Positions 1 through 9,878 are shown, numbered from the stretch's first letter. The stretch is DNA of 64,000 nt from Candidatus Leptofilum gracile (GCA_016713825.1 JADJOJ010000012.1:62001-126000); one strand, 5' to 3'. The notes: generated by a model not told the origin, from the sequence alone. Numbers and translations are program-made.

Positions 1-1
1 G

Positions 2-1672
2 GGAGATATTATTCACCGCGTTTTGTCCTATCGTAAAGCGAGCGAAGCCATTCAGGAGCTAGGGCGTGACATTAACCAGGTGTACGCAGCGGGTGAGTTA
101 ACCGATATTCCCGGCATTGGCAAGACGCTGGCTGAGAAAATCGAGGAGATGCTGACCACCGGCAAGCTGGCCTTTTACGACAAGCTGGCTGAGGAAATTC
201 CGCCCACGCTGGTGGAGATGCTAAAGGTAGATGGCCTGGGGCCAAAGCGGGTGAAGCAGGTGTACGAGACGCTGGGCATTGCCACGTTGGCGGCGCTGAA
301 TACGGCCGCTCAGGCAGGTAACCTGCGCGATCTGCCAGGCTTAGGGGCTAAATCTGAAGCAAAGCTGGTGAAAGCAATCGAGGCGCTGGCCCGGCATGGG
401 GACGATCGCACCCCCATTGGCGAAGCGTGGCCCTGGCACAGGAGATTTTGGCGGAGTTGGCGCTGCTGCCCGGTGTGCTGAAAACGGCCGTTGCCGGTTC
501 CCTCCGTCGCATGAAAGAAAGCATCGGCGATGTGGACCTGCTGGTTGCCGCCGATGACGCTGCGCCGATTATGGATTATTTTGTCAACATGCCGCGCGTT
601 GAATCTGTGTCTGGGCATGGCCCTACCAAATCCAGCGTGGTGCTGCTGAATGGGATGCAGGTAGATTTGCGCGTGCTGCCTTTGGCCCGATGGGGCACGC
701 TGCTTTCTTACTTCACCGGCAGCAAAGACCACAATGTGCGCCTGCGTGAACTGGCGCTGGAAGCAAGGGCTCAGCCTGAACGAACACGCCTTCACCCCCA
801 CCGACGGCGGCGACGAAATCCTCTGCGCCAGCGAGGAAGACCTGTACGAGGTCCTTAAGCTGCCCTACATCCTCCCCACGCTGCGCGAAGATCGGGGTGA
901 AATTGAAGCGGCTCAAAAAGGGCAGCTGCCAGACGTGATTCAGATCGAGCAAATTGTGTCTGATTTGCACATGCACACCACCTGGTCCGACGGCAAAATG
1001 AGCGTGCTACAGATGGCGCAGGCGGCGCAGGCGCGCGGGATGCAGTACATTGTCATCAGCGACCACTCACACGGTTTGGGCATTGTCAACGGCCTGACGC
1101 CGGCGCGTTTGTGGCAGCAAGCCGAAGAGATCGCCGCCGCCAACGAAGAAATGGGGCCGGATTTCCGCATTTTGCACGGCACGGAGATGGAAATTAAGGC
1201 CGATGGCACGCTCGATTTTGACGATGAGGTGTTGGCGCGGCTCGATTTTGTGACGGCCAGCCTGCACGTGAGCCTGAACCAGCCGCGTGAGCAGGTGATG
1301 AAGCGGATCATGACTGCGCTGCACAATCCGCATGTGGATATGGTTGCTCATCCCACCGGGCGGCTGCTGCCCGACCGGCCAGGGGCGGATTTGGATATGG
1401 AGGCGGTGCTGGCAACGGCCGTTGCCACCCAAACCATCCTGGAAATCAACGCCAATCCGTCCCGCCTGGACTTGCGCGACAGCCATGTGCGCCGCGCCGT
1501 AGAGCTGGGTGTCACCCTGGCGATCAACTGCGACGCCCATCATGTGGACCACTTTGATTTTCTCCATTATGGCATTGCCACCGCGCAGCGCGGCTGGGCT
1601 ACGGCCGCGCTGGTGGTGAACAGCTGGCCATTGGAAAAGTTTTTGGCCTTCTTGGCAAACAAGGGGAAGTGA
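2..1672 (+). CDS. polX: DNA polymerase X (polymerase beta-like with PHP domain), 5' end cut by window
   Basis: Family X DNA polymerase with a C-terminal PHP domain, expected to act in gap-filling repair and as a 3'-5' exonuclease. The frame is open from base 2, so the true start lies upstream. Seen in order: helix-hairpin-helix motifs (IPGIGKTLAEKI, VDGLGPKRVKQVY, LPGLGAKSEAKL); the nucleotidyltransferase signature AGSLRRMKESIGDVDLL; and a PHP domain beginning DLHMHTTWSDG with later metal ligands (SDHSHG, HGTEMEI, AHPTGRLL, NCDAHH). The reading frame breaks twice: one base is missing near 429, and one is extra near 764, restoring the first frame. Homology is continuous across both breaks, so indel errors are likelier than a pseudogene. 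Identification is firm; the integrity of the gene is uncertain. Confidence 0.88.
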
Positions 1673-1675
1673 TTT

Positions 1676-1733
1676 GTAATTGCGGTATTACCCAATTACG
1701 AATTACTCAATTACCAATCCCCACTGACTTTCT
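1676..1733. repeat. Intergenic AATTACC-type repeat
   Basis: Short AT-rich run built from imperfect copies of ATTACCCAATTAC between the polX stop and the phosphatase start. Related runs lie at 2985-3054, 29940-29998 and 59202-59245. Confidence 0.6.
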
Positions 1734-1747
1734 TCTAGGAAATTGTT

Positions 1748-2983
1748 ATGGATTCAGGGACAACGGCCGTTATTCGCCAGGCATTAATTGGTTTGGATGA
1801 AGAAACGTTGCAGCTGCTGCGGCAGGTGGCCAAGCGCGTGGAATATCCGCCCAACACCACGCTTTGCCACCAAGGTGAGGTGGAGCACGTTTTTTATGTG
1901 GTGGTGAAGGGAAATGTGGCTGTTGTGCGTGTTTTAGACAGCGGCGAGGAGCGCATCCTGAACATGGTGGGCAAAAATGGCTACTTTGGCGAGATGGGTC
2001 TCATCGACGATTCACCCCGCGCGGCCAACTGCGTCACCATTACCCCCACAACCGTGCTGGAAGTGACAGAGGAAGCGTTTGACAAGTTCGTCAAGAACAG
2101 CCCGCCTCTGGCTAATTTGCTCTTGCAGCGCATCTTGTCCAACGCCCGTAATTTGGACAAGATGTACATCGAAGATTTGCAGCAGAAAAATGAGGCGCTA
2201 GAGCAGGCTTACGAGCGGCTCAAGGCGGCCCAGGCCCAGTTGGTGCAGCAAGAACGGCTGCAACGCGAGCTGGAGCTGGCGGCCCAGGTGCAGCGCAATC
2301 TGCTGCGCGACGATTTGCCCCAATTCCCCGATTATGCCTTTGCGTCTTATCTGAAACCGGCCCGGCAGGTAGGCGGGGACTTTTTCGACGTGCTGGAAAT
2401 TGATGATGAGCACGTGGGCGTTCTCATCGCTGATGTGGCGGATAAGGGGTTTCATGCGGCCCTGTTTATGGCCGTCACCCGCACCCTCTTTTTGCAAGAG
2501 GGGCGGCATTCGCTTTCGCCAGCGGCGGTGGCGTTGGCGGTGCACAAGGGCATGTTTGATGTGGCCAACAACGATGAGGTTTTTCTGACGGCGTTTTACG
2601 GGGTGCTGCACCGGCCATCTGGTCGGTTGACCTACATTCGGGCGGCACATGAACGGCCGTTCCTCCTGCGCCCTGGTCGTGAAGTGATGGCTTTACCCGG
2701 CGGCGACCGCTTCCTGGGCATGATGCCCGACCTGGTACTGACCGAAGAGACGATTGACCTGGAACCTGGCGACCGGCTGGTGATGTTTAGCGACGGCGTA
2801 CCCGATGCCGTCAACGAGGCCGAGGAAGGGTACGGCAACCAGCAGCTGGCGGCTGCGGTGGCGAACTGCGGCAATAAAACGGCCGCTGAGATTATTGATT
2901 ATTTGGTCAAAGATGTGGCCCGTTGGCAGGGCAGCGCCGATCCGTTTGATGACCTTACTTTATTGGTTTTAGAAGCGAAATGA
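1748..2983 (+). CDS. Cyclic-nucleotide-binding domain fused to PP2C/SpoIIE-type phosphatase
   Basis: A 411-residue cytoplasmic signalling protein, probably a serine/threonine phosphatase of the RsbU/SpoIIE class controlled by a bound nucleotide. Residues about 15-125 form a Crp-type cNMP-binding fold (LCHQGEVEHVFYVVVKG, then GKNGYFGEMGLIDDSPRAA). Residues about 135-180 are a coiled-coil linker. Residues about 185-410 are the PP2C-like domain, with metal-binding acidic motifs GGDFFDVLEID, LIADVADKG, MFSDGVPDAVNE and DPFDDLTLLVL. There is no DNA-binding helix-turn-helix. No anti-sigma partner is visible beside it, so the target is unknown. Start ATG 1748 follows AGGAAATTGTT. An ACGGCCGT copy sits just inside the start. 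Confidence 0.88.
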   Translation: MDSGTTAVIRQALIGLDEETLQLLRQVAKRVEYPPNTTLCHQGEVEHVFYVVVKGNVAVVRVLDSGEERILNMVGKNGYFGEMGLIDDSPRAANCVTITPTTVLEVTEEAFDKFVKNSPPLANLLLQRILSNARNLDKMYIEDLQQKNEALEQAYERLKAAQAQLVQQERLQRELELAAQVQRNLLRDDLPQFPDYAFASYLKPARQVGGDFFDVLEIDDEHVGVLIADVADKGFHAALFMAVTRTLFLQEGRHSLSPAAVALAVHKGMFDVANNDEVFLTAFYGVLHRPSGRLTYIRAAHERPFLLRPGREVMALPGGDRFLGMMPDLVLTEETIDLEPGDRLVMFSDGVPDAVNEAEEGYGNQQLAAAVANCGNKTAAEIIDYLVKDVARWQGSADPFDDLTLLVLEAK

Positions 2984-2984
2984 G

Positions 2985-3054
2985 TTGTAATTCGGTGATT
3001 CAGTAATTAAGGCCCATCATTAATTACCCAATTACCCAATTACCCAATTACCCA
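2985..3054. repeat. AATTACCC tandem repeat
   Basis: At 3018-3054 there are about four head-to-tail copies of the 8-mer AATTACCC, immediately before the next ATG. The rest is a degenerate AATTC/AATTAA run after the phosphatase stop. Confidence 0.75.
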
Positions 3055-3055
3055 A

Positions 3056-3636
3056 ATGGCCCGATACCAAATCCCCCCAGACCCCCGAGACCCCAAAAGC
3101 GACCCGCCAGAAAAACGGCCGCGTCGCCTCCGTCAGGATGCGCAAGAACCGATCCCCTGGCGCTGGCTTGGTTTGGGGTTGGTGGTGACGGTTATCAGCA
3201 TTGGCCTGGCGCTGGCGTTGGTAAACGCCTTGCTGGCCCGCCCGCCGCTGGAAACTGTTTCCGTCGAGCCGACGCTCATCATCCTGACCGCGCCGCCCAG
3301 CCCGATTCCGTCGCCCACATCGCCGCTGCCCACGCCGAGCCCCATTCCCACCTTCACGCCGATCCCGACGCCGGATACGTCCGTTGCCCCCCCAGAAATC
3401 ACCGTCGGTTTTACGCCCTCGTGGCCAACACCGATGGCTTTGGCATCAACCTGCGCGGCGGCCCCAGCACCAGCAATGCCCAAATTGATGTGGTGGATGA
3501 AGGGACGCTCGTTCTGGTCATCGGCGGGCCAGAGGCAGATGAGGCGAATAATCGGCTCTGGTGGCAGCTTCCAGCTGGATGACGGCACGGAAGGCTGGGC
3601 TGTTGGGGAGTTTTGCTGCCTGCGGCGGGGCCATAA
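3056..3636 (+). CDS. Membrane-anchored SH3-domain protein, frameshifted
   Basis: Predicted protein of about 190 residues. It has a cytoplasmic basic N-terminus, one membrane segment at residues about 40-65 (LGLVVTVISIGLALALV), a Pro/Thr/Ser-rich extracellular stalk (residues 75-120), and a bacterial SH3 domain recognisable as DGFGINLRGGPSTS followed by DDGTEGWAVGEF. The SH3 part is only readable by switching frame: one base appears missing near 3415, one extra near 3567 and one missing near 3612 in a TTTT run, after which the frame closes at TAA 3634-3636. Such proteins usually bind cell-wall or surface ligands. The three indels follow the same pattern as in other genes here and probably reflect sequence errors. 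Confidence 0.65.
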
Positions 3637-3657
3637 AGACGTTACAGTGCAACGTCT

Positions 3658-4626
3658 CTACGAGGTGATGGAGGCCAACAGTTTATGCGCGGTTGGTTCG
3701 TCCAAAATGAGGTCGGTGACGTAGCCACCCGCCAGCGCCGCCCGCAGCCCCGCCAGCTTGTTGTAGCCAGATACCACGCAAATCGATCGCCCCGCCTTGC
3801 GAAACAGCTCCAAATTAGGCCCACACGCCCGCTCGTTCAGCGGAATCCCCGCGTAGCTGCCATCCTGCCGGATCATGATGTTGGCGATGTCGCCCACCAC
3901 CCCCTCCTGCGCCATCTCGGCAAAGTCATTTTCGCGTAGATAGTTGCCCATGTAGGTGGCGCTCATCATTTGCCCCTGCGAGGAGCCGATGGTGAAGAGC
4001 AAAATATCCGCCTGGCGATGCAGCTCCAGCACCTGCTGGATGCTGCGCTCGCGCCACAGCGCCTGCTTTGTTTCGGGGTAATCAAAAAAAGTGGGCACGG
4101 GGAACAGATGCGCCTTGCCTTCAAAATTGTTGGCAAACTGCGACACCAGCCAGCCCGCATGGTTCACGCTGGGATTGGTGACGATTTCCCCGCCATTGAG
4201 CTGCACCACCTGCACCCCCACCAGCGATTTTGGCGTCAGGTTGGCAGCCACCAGATTGATGGTGCCGCCCCAGGCCACGCCCAAAATCATGCCCGATTCG
4301 ATGGCCTGATTGAGCGTGGTGGCGGCCACTTTGGCCACCCGCTCTTGCCACGCCTGCTCCCCGGCAATTTCTGGCACTGGCACAATCTGTACATCGCTTA
4401 ATTTGTAGTGCAGCTTGATCGACTCTTCGAGCGTATCGGCCCGGCCGCGAATGTCGTTGATGCGAATTTCGATGAGCCCCTGGCTTCTGGCCCAGCTGAG
4501 CAGCCGCGAGACGGTGGAGTGAGAAACTTGCAGCTCAGCGGCAATCGTTTTCATGGGCAGGTTTTGGTAGTAATACATTTGGGCCGCGTGCAGGGCATTT
4601 TCTAGCTGTTCTTGTTTGGCATCCAT
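3658..4626 (-). CDS. SorC/DeoR-family sugar-responsive transcriptional regulator
   Basis: A 322-residue regulator. The N-terminal helix-turn-helix (residues about 15-60, MKTIAAELQVSHSTVSRLLS) is followed by a phosphosugar-binding domain with the family motifs GVAWGGTINLVAANL, LFTIGSSQGQMMSA and GVVGDIANIMI. SorC proteins bind phosphorylated sugars or polyols and control neighbouring catabolic operons. Divergently placed downstream of the intervening insertion is a kinase/Ugp-type transporter locus (6458-11332), so glycerol phosphate or a related phosphate ester is a plausible effector; this is inference. The gene contains no ACGGCCGT copy. The start ATG 4626 gives a full-length HTH region. 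Confidence 0.87.
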   Translation of the reverse strand: MDAKQEQLENALHAAQMYYYQNLPMKTIAAELQVSHSTVSRLLSWARSQGLIEIRINDIRGRADTLEESIKLHYKLSDVQIVPVPEIAGEQAWQERVAKVAATTLNQAIESGMILGVAWGGTINLVAANLTPKSLVGVQVVQLNGGEIVTNPSVNHAGWLVSQFANNFEGKAHLFPVPTFFDYPETKQALWRERSIQQVLELHRQADILLFTIGSSQGQMMSATYMGNYLRENDFAEMAQEGVVGDIANIMIRQDGSYAGIPLNERACGPNLELFRKAGRSICVVSGYNKLAGLRAALAGGYVTDLILDEPTAHKLLASITS

Positions 4627-4650
4627 AATTTATTTTGGCTCTTCGCCAAA

Positions 4651-4750
4651 TAGTGTGCATGGGCTTTTATCAAAGATTTCGCAGATTTATCAGATTTTTT
4701 AATCTTTTCAATCTGCGAAATCTTTGATGATGAATCATAAAAGCACACTA
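4651..4750. repeat. 100-bp imperfect palindrome
   Basis: The arms TAGTGTGC...CTTTTAT and ATAAAAGCACACTA enclose a perfect 18-bp pair at about 4670-4687 and 4710-4727 (TCAAAGATTTCGCAGATT against its reverse complement). The left arm carries a few extra bases. It lies between the SorC gene start and the insertion sequence, and could be a MITE-like element or a large operator. Confidence 0.75.
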
Positions 4751-4802
4751 ATTGATGTTGACCCTTTTTTTACCCTTCAATTTCAGGAGGTTGACATCGT
4801 TT

Positions 4803-4847
4803 GTAGGGGGGCGCCCAGAGTGGGCAGACACAAGGGTCTGCCCCTAC
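4803..4847. repeat. GTAGGGG...CCCCTAC hairpin repeat
   Basis: The outer arms GTAGGGG (4803-4809) and CCCCTAC (4841-4847) enclose a hairpin GGGCAGAC/GTCTGCCC. Hairpins of this style are widespread intergenic repeats in cyanobacteria and Chloroflexota (from memory). It abuts the left side of the transposase gene. Confidence 0.6.
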
Positions 4848-4849
4848 TA

Positions 4850-6230
4850 AGTAACCGTTCGTTAATAACATGGTGGTTTTGTACAATTCTGGGCACAACT
4901 CAAAATGAGAGGTGCAACCGATGGCAACCAGAGTAGTCTATCAATGCCAATGTGAGAATTGTCAAAAACCCGAATATCATTCAGATAAACAGCATCATCA
5001 TTTGATGAACCTACTGTTGAGCCGTCTTGATGAGCAACAGCGTCGCTGGTATGTGGCCGTCGAAGCCGAGAAAATCGGACATGGCGGTACAGAATACATG
5101 TCCGTGGTGACCGGCATCAATGTCAATACCATTCGCAAAGGGCGGCGAGAAATGGTTCATGACCTGGCCGACCGACCGCATGACCGTGTCCGTGTTGAGG
5201 GCGGTGGCCGCAAACCGGTTGAAAAAGAGCCGGAAATCTTGACTGCCCTCAACGAGGTTGTCGCCGATGAGGTTGCTGGCGACCCGATGAGTTCACAGAA
5301 ATGGGTACGGCTCAGTCTGCTCACCATTGCCCGCCAACTGGCCAGACGACGGTTTCGTATTGGACCGCACACGGTACGGCGCTTGCTGGAAGAAACTGAA
5401 ATATGGCTTATATGGCAATCGCAAGAGCCTAACTGGACCATCCCATCCTCACCGAGACAAGCAATTTCGCTACATCCGACGCATCAAGAAGTTCTTCTTG
5501 GCGGCTGGCTATCCGGTTATCAGCGTGGATACCAAGAAGAAAGAACTCATTGGTAACTTCCTCAACCAGGGACGGAGTTGGTCCCCACAGCCACAGCAGG
5601 TCAATGTACACGATTTTCCTCAGGATGCCCTTGGCCGTGCTGTTCCCTATGGCATTTACGACCTGACCCATAACCAGGGTTACGTCTATGTTGGTAGCTC
5701 CTACGACACACCAGAATTTGCCGCCTATGCCATTGCCCAATGGTGGGCTGACCCTGACCGCCCGCGCTTTCGCCGCGAAGACAAACTGTTGATTCTGGCT
5801 GATGCCGGGGGCAGCAACAATTGTCGTTACTGGCTCTGGAAACAACAGGTTCAGGAACAATTGGCTGACCAGTTTGGCCTTGAGGTCATGATTTGCCATT
5901 ATCCAACCGGGACTTCCAAGTGGAACCCGATTGAATACCGCTTGTTCAGCCAGATTTCGCGCAATTGGGCGGGCAAGCCGCTTCGTTCTTGGGAAGTCAT
6001 GCTCAACTGCATCCGTGGCACCGTGACCGAAACCGGACTGCAAGTGAAGGCTTTTCTCGTTGACCGCATCTTTGAGAAGCAGAAAAGGTCACTGCCGATG
6101 AGCGAGCTGCCCTCCATTTGTGCCCGCGACCGATTTGTCCAACCTGGAATTACCTTATCAAGCCGCGTCCTTGCTCTGGATGATATTCAACTGTAAAAGT
6201 GCTAACTTATTTTTGCATGCTTACTAAACA
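4850..6230 (+). mobile_element. ISAzo13-like insertion sequence (ends not resolved)
   Basis: An element defined by its transposase gene (4921-6196). No convincing terminal inverted repeats or target duplication could be fixed by eye, so the limits given are approximate. It lies between a SorC-type regulator and the kinase/transporter genes that regulator probably controls. It lacks ACGGCCGT copies, as expected for a recent arrival. Confidence 0.65.
4921..6196 (+). CDS. ISAzo13-family DDE transposase, single frameshift
   Basis: Transposase of about 425 residues when joined. The first part (4921 to about 5395) has the conserved opening LDEQQRRWYVAVEAEKIGHG, then TGINVNTIRKGRREM and KWVRLSLLTIARQL. 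The second part carries the DDE domain: first Asp in VISVDTKKKELIGNF, second in ILADAGGSNNCRYW, and the Glu in SKWNPIEYRLFSQISRNW. The frame changes near 5395 in GAAGAAACTGAAA, where one A appears extra; homology runs straight through (LLEELKYGLYGNRKSLTGP after correction). This could be a sequence error or an inactivating mutation; programmed frameshifting is not known to me for this family. The start at ATG 4921 follows AATGAGAGGTGCAACC. Confidence 0.85.
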
Positions 6231-6346
6231 ATCTTTTTTGAACCGCAAAGGGCGCGAAACTGGTCAAGAATTAACAGAAAAGGCGTTGCGTCTTGTGCGC
6301 TGAAGCGGTGATTTTGCACATATTTACAAGCCTATTTTGCCGCTTC

Positions 6347-6362
6347 TTGCAAATTTGTGCAA
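6347..6362. promoter_or_regulatory. Possible operator TTGCA-N6-TGCAA
   Basis: A palindrome about 100 bp upstream of the kinase start, with similar half-sites nearby (TTTGCACAT at 6313, CTTGCAATC at 6378). Such an inverted repeat in the leader of a SorC-linked operon could be the regulator's binding site; this is inference only. Confidence 0.35.
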
Positions 6363-6457
6363 TTGCCGTGATATTTCTTGCAATCAAAACGATAAGTTGG
6401 TACTAAGGATAGCGATAGGAAGGGCAATCGAGAACAGTCACCCATCTGGATTTTTGT

Positions 6458-7914
6458 ATGACGGTTTTGGCAGATCGGCAGTCGGACAAGTTGATTTTGG
6501 CGCTGGATGTGGGCACGCTGAGTGTGCGCGCCTCGGCGTATGATTTTGCCGGCAATGCCGTGGCTTTTGCCGATCGGCCCGTGGCGCTGCACCAGCTGAG
6601 CAGCAGCGAAATTGAGCAAGACGCGGTGGAGATTAACACGGCCGTTCACACCGTCATGCAGCAAGTTTTAGCCGACCCGATTGTGCAGCAGCGGGGCATC
6701 GTTTGCGCCGGGCTGGCCAGCCAGCGCTCTAGCATCGTGGCCTGGAACCGCCACACGGGTGAACCATTGACGCCCGTACTCAGCTGGCAGGATCGCCGGG
6801 CGGCGGCTTATCTGGAGCCTCTGGCCAGTAAAAGTGTGGCCATTAAAAAAAAGAGCGGGCTGTTTTTGTCCCCGCATTACGGGGCCAGCAAGCTGCGTTG
6901 GTTGTTGGACAACTATCCAGAGCTGGAACGGCCGTTGCGCCACAAAGAGCTCATCTTCGGCCCCTGGCTGCCTTTGTCATTGCCAACTTGCTGGAAGGCA
7001 CGCCCTGCATCGTGGACCACGTCAACGCCTCCCGCACCCAGCTGATGGATTTGCAAAAGCATGAATGGTCCAGCGAACTGCTGGGGCAATTTGGCATTGC
7101 CCGCGAACTGCTGCCCGACTGCCAGCCGACGCAATCTTATTTTGGCACCATTCGCGGCACGGGGATTCCGTTAACGGCCGTAAACGGTGACCAAAACGCC
7201 GCCATTCACGGCCCCGGCAAGCTGGATGATGGCACCCTCATCGTCAACGTAGGCACCGGCGCATTTGTGCTGCTCTCCACCAACACCCAGCTGATGCAGC
7301 ACCCCAGCCTGCTGGCCAGCATCGCCAACAGCAGCGCCGACCACGTGACTTATTTGCTGGAAGGTACCGTCAATGGGGCCGGCGCAGCCATCAAATGGGC
7401 CACCGATCAGTGGGGCGAAGAGGACCTGACGCCGCAGCTGGCCAGTTGGCTAAGCACAGTAGAAACGCCGCCCGTGTTCATCAACACCATCGGCGGTTTG
7501 GGATCACCATTTTGGCGCAGCGAGCAGAACCCTTACTTTTTGCCAAACGGCCAGGTGGAGCCATCGCTGCCAGAAAAAGCGGTAGCCATTGTGGAAAGTA
7601 TACTTTTTCTTATAGCCATCAATTTGGAGGCGATGAGCAATACCGGGCAAAGCGTCAAGCGCATTCGCATTACGGGTGGATTGTCGGCTTTGGATGGTCT
7701 GTGCCAGCGGCTGGCCAATTTAACCCAGCGGGTGGTGGTGCGGCCAGAAGTGAAGCAGGCTACCTCGCAGGGCATCGCCTGGCTGGCGGCCAACCTGTCT
7801 GAAGGGTGGCACGATTTGCGGGAAGGGTCACACGTGGATTACTTTTTGCCGAAAGACGGCCGTTCCCTCAAAGCACGCTATCGTCAATTCTGTTCTGAAC
7901 TCGGTTGGCGTTAA
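6458..7914 (+). CDS. FGGY-family carbohydrate kinase, glycerol-kinase-like, one frameshift
   Basis: ATP-dependent sugar/polyol kinase of about 486 residues after joining two frames. The N-terminal half has the phosphate-binding DVGTLSVRASAYD and GLASQRSSIVAWNRHTG followed by LSWQDRR, which resembles the glycerol kinase N-Q-R-E and W-Q-x-R-R region. The C-terminal half has VNGDQNAAIHG, VNVGTGAFVLL and ITGGLSALDGLCQ (adenosine and phosphate-2 motifs). One C is missing near 6962 in GGCCCC, shifting the frame; the protein then continues as LAAFVIANLLEGTPC. The Ugp-like transporter follows 19 bp downstream and a GDPD is further on, favouring glycerol or a related polyol as substrate. Substrate assignment is moderate; family assignment is firm. 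Confidence 0.85.
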
Positions 7915-7933
7915 TTTTAAGGAGGAGGAACCA

Positions 7934-8827
7934 TTGAAAAAGTTTCTCAAAACAGCTGAAGGGTATCTCTATTTGGCACCCACGCTCATTATTTTGGGCA
8001 TTTTTGTTTACTGGCCCATCGTCAGCTCCTTCCAGATGAGCCTCACGCGCGTCGCCCCGTTTGGCGGCGCCGTAATTGACGTCGGCCTGGAAAATTACCA
8101 GCGCCTCTGGAATGAGCTTATCTCTGGCGGCGAATATTACAACAATCTCAAAGTTTCTTTGTTATTTACCCTGGGCACCGTGCCCACCGGTATCGTAATC
8201 GCCGTCGCCCTGGCCATTGCTTTGGCCTATCCGCTGCGGCGCCTCTCCTGGCTGCACCGCCTGCTCATTTTTGTGCCCATCGTCATCAGCAGCGCCGTCA
8301 CCGGCGTCATTTTTCGCTGGATGTATAACCCGGCCGTCGGTTACATGAACCATTGGATTGGCCTGCTGGGCTTTGAGCCAGTGAACTGGCTCACCTCCAA
8401 AGATTGGGCGCTGGTTGCCGTCACCCTCGCCGTTGTCTGGCGGCAGTTGGGCTTTAACGTCATCATCGCCCTGGCGGGGGTGCAAAACATCGATGCCACC
8501 TACTATGAAGCCGCCAAGGTGGATGGGGCCAACCTGTGGCATCGCGTGCGCCACATCACCCTGCCACTGCTTTCCCCCACGCTTTTTTTCCTGACCATCA
8601 TCAACGTCATCAACAGCTTGCAAACCTTTGGCGAAATCAACATTCTTACCGATGGCGGGCCAGGGCAAGCCACCACCAACATGATTTATGCCATTTATGT
8701 AGATGCCTTTGTTGGCACGCCATTTAGAGGGTATGCCTCGGCCCAGGCGTATTTGCTGGCGCTGCTCATCGTCATCATGTCCATCATTCAGTTCCGTGGC
8801 TTTGGCCGGAGGGTCCATTACTCATGA
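7934..8827 (+). CDS. ugpA: ABC transporter permease, UgpA-like
   Basis: Inner-membrane permease of 297 residues with about six membrane segments, of the MalF/UgpA class. The cytoplasmic coupling motif is EAAKVDGANLWHRVRHITLP. Translation probably starts at TTG 7934, since a strong Shine-Dalgarno (GGAGGAGGAA, 7921-7930) sits at ideal spacing and no ATG is near. It overlaps the next permease gene by ATGA (8824-8827), showing translational coupling. The following binding protein strongly resembles UgpB, so this is taken as the glycerol-3-phosphate/glycerophosphodiester system. No ATPase is encoded in the locus; a shared MsmK/UgpC-type ATPase elsewhere would be needed. Confidence 0.82.
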   Translation: MKKFLKTAEGYLYLAPTLIILGIFVYWPIVSSFQMSLTRVAPFGGAVIDVGLENYQRLWNELISGGEYYNNLKVSLLFTLGTVPTGIVIAVALAIALAYPLRRLSWLHRLLIFVPIVISSAVTGVIFRWMYNPAVGYMNHWIGLLGFEPVNWLTSKDWALVAVTLAVVWRQLGFNVIIALAGVQNIDATYYEAAKVDGANLWHRVRHITLPLLSPTLFFLTIINVINSLQTFGEINILTDGGPGQATTNMIYAIYVDAFVGTPFRGYASAQAYLLALLIVIMSIIQFRGFGRRVHYS

Positions 8828-9735
8828 CAATGCCTGCCTCTTCATCCAAACCAAGACGAAAGATTGCTACAACCGATCTGGTCATGCAGATTTTTCTGAT
8901 AACTGTCGGTTTAATTGTGGCGATGCCGATCATTATTGCCATTTTTACCAGCTTCAAATCGCTGCAAGATATTTCAGCCAACCCCAACACGTTGTTTCCC
9001 CGCGAATGGACCTGGGATAACTACATCACGGCCTGGAACGCAACGCCATTCGGCCGTTATTTGCTCAATAGCTTCATTCAATCTGGGATTATTGTGCTGT
9101 TCCAGGTGCTGTTCAGCATTTTTGCCGCCTTTGCCTTTTCCTTTCTCAATTTCCGTGGCCGTGATCTGATGTTTTACCTGATTTTGGGCAGCCTGATGGT
9201 GCCCTTTCAGCTCACCTTTATCCCCAACTTCATCATGGTAAGTGAACTGCCAGAAAATTGCCGCGCCTTGTTTGGTGAAGGCGCGGCATTTTGTAGCCAG
9301 ACGGGGGCCAATACGTACTTCGGGCTGACGGTGCCATTTTTGGCCAGCGCCTTTGGCGTCTTTTTGCTGCGGCAATTTTTTATGTCGCTGCCTAAAGATT
9401 TGCATGATTCGGCCCAAATTGACGGAGCGAGCAACTTCCGCTTTTTGTGGCAAATTGTGGTGCCGTTGAGCAAAGGCTCTATCAGCGCGTTGTCTATCTT
9501 TACATTTTTGAGCGCCTGGAGCCAATATCTGTGGCCGCTCATCATCACCAATGATACCGAAATGCGCACGGTGCAGATTGGCATCCGCTTTTTCCTGGCC
9601 AACCAGGAGCGCGGCACCAACTGGGGGGCGCTGATGGCGGGGGCGGTCATTGTCATGCTGCCGACGCTGCTGCTCTTCCTCATTGCCAACCGGCAGTTGG
9701 TGAAGGGGATTGCGATGACGGGGTTGAAAGGTTAG
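8824..9735 (+). CDS. ugpE: ABC transporter permease, UgpE-like
   Basis: Second permease, 303 residues, of the MalG/UgpE class, with about six membrane segments. An N-terminal segment (MQIFLITVGLIVAMPIIIA) is followed by a periplasmic loop, and the coupling motif is LPKDLHDSAQIDGASNFRFL. There is a small extra loop (SELPENCRALFGEGAAFCSQ) between membrane segments containing two Cys residues. Coupled to the upstream permease by a 4-bp overlap. A hairpin follows the stop (9739-9771) before the binding-protein gene, consistent with separate expression of the more abundant lipoprotein. Confidence 0.82.
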   Translation: MTMPASSSKPRRKIATTDLVMQIFLITVGLIVAMPIIIAIFTSFKSLQDISANPNTLFPREWTWDNYITAWNATPFGRYLLNSFIQSGIIVLFQVLFSIFAAFAFSFLNFRGRDLMFYLILGSLMVPFQLTFIPNFIMVSELPENCRALFGEGAAFCSQTGANTYFGLTVPFLASAFGVFLLRQFFMSLPKDLHDSAQIDGASNFRFLWQIVVPLSKGSISALSIFTFLSAWSQYLWPLIITNDTEMRTVQIGIRFFLANQERGTNWGALMAGAVIVMLPTLLLFLIANRQLVKGIAMTGLKG

Positions 9736-9738
9736 TTC

Positions 9739-9771
9739 AGGTGCGACGTACTTCCAAACTGCGTCGCACCT
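9739..9771 (+). terminator. Intercistronic hairpin
   Basis: A perfect 10-bp stem AGGTGCGACG/CGTCGCACCT immediately after the UgpE stop, followed by a weak T/A-rich tail. It may attenuate, or protect mRNA ends, between permease and binding-protein genes. Confidence 0.55.
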
Positions 9772-9878
9772 CTTAAATTTGTTTTTAACACTGGGCGCTA
9801 ACCCGGGATGTGCCTGGTGAAGAAAAGTTTTGCGGCCACAATTCTGTGGCGCACAAGTTAAATTAAAACGGAGGAACT

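Noticed and set aside
2985..3054. Short tandem repeats as a CRISPR array
   Set aside because: Units are 8 bp without spacers, and no cas genes are present.
5380..5410. Programmed frameshifting in the transposase gene
   Set aside because: The site GAAGAAACTGAAA is not a classical slippery sequence, and the indel pattern matches the apparent errors in other genes.
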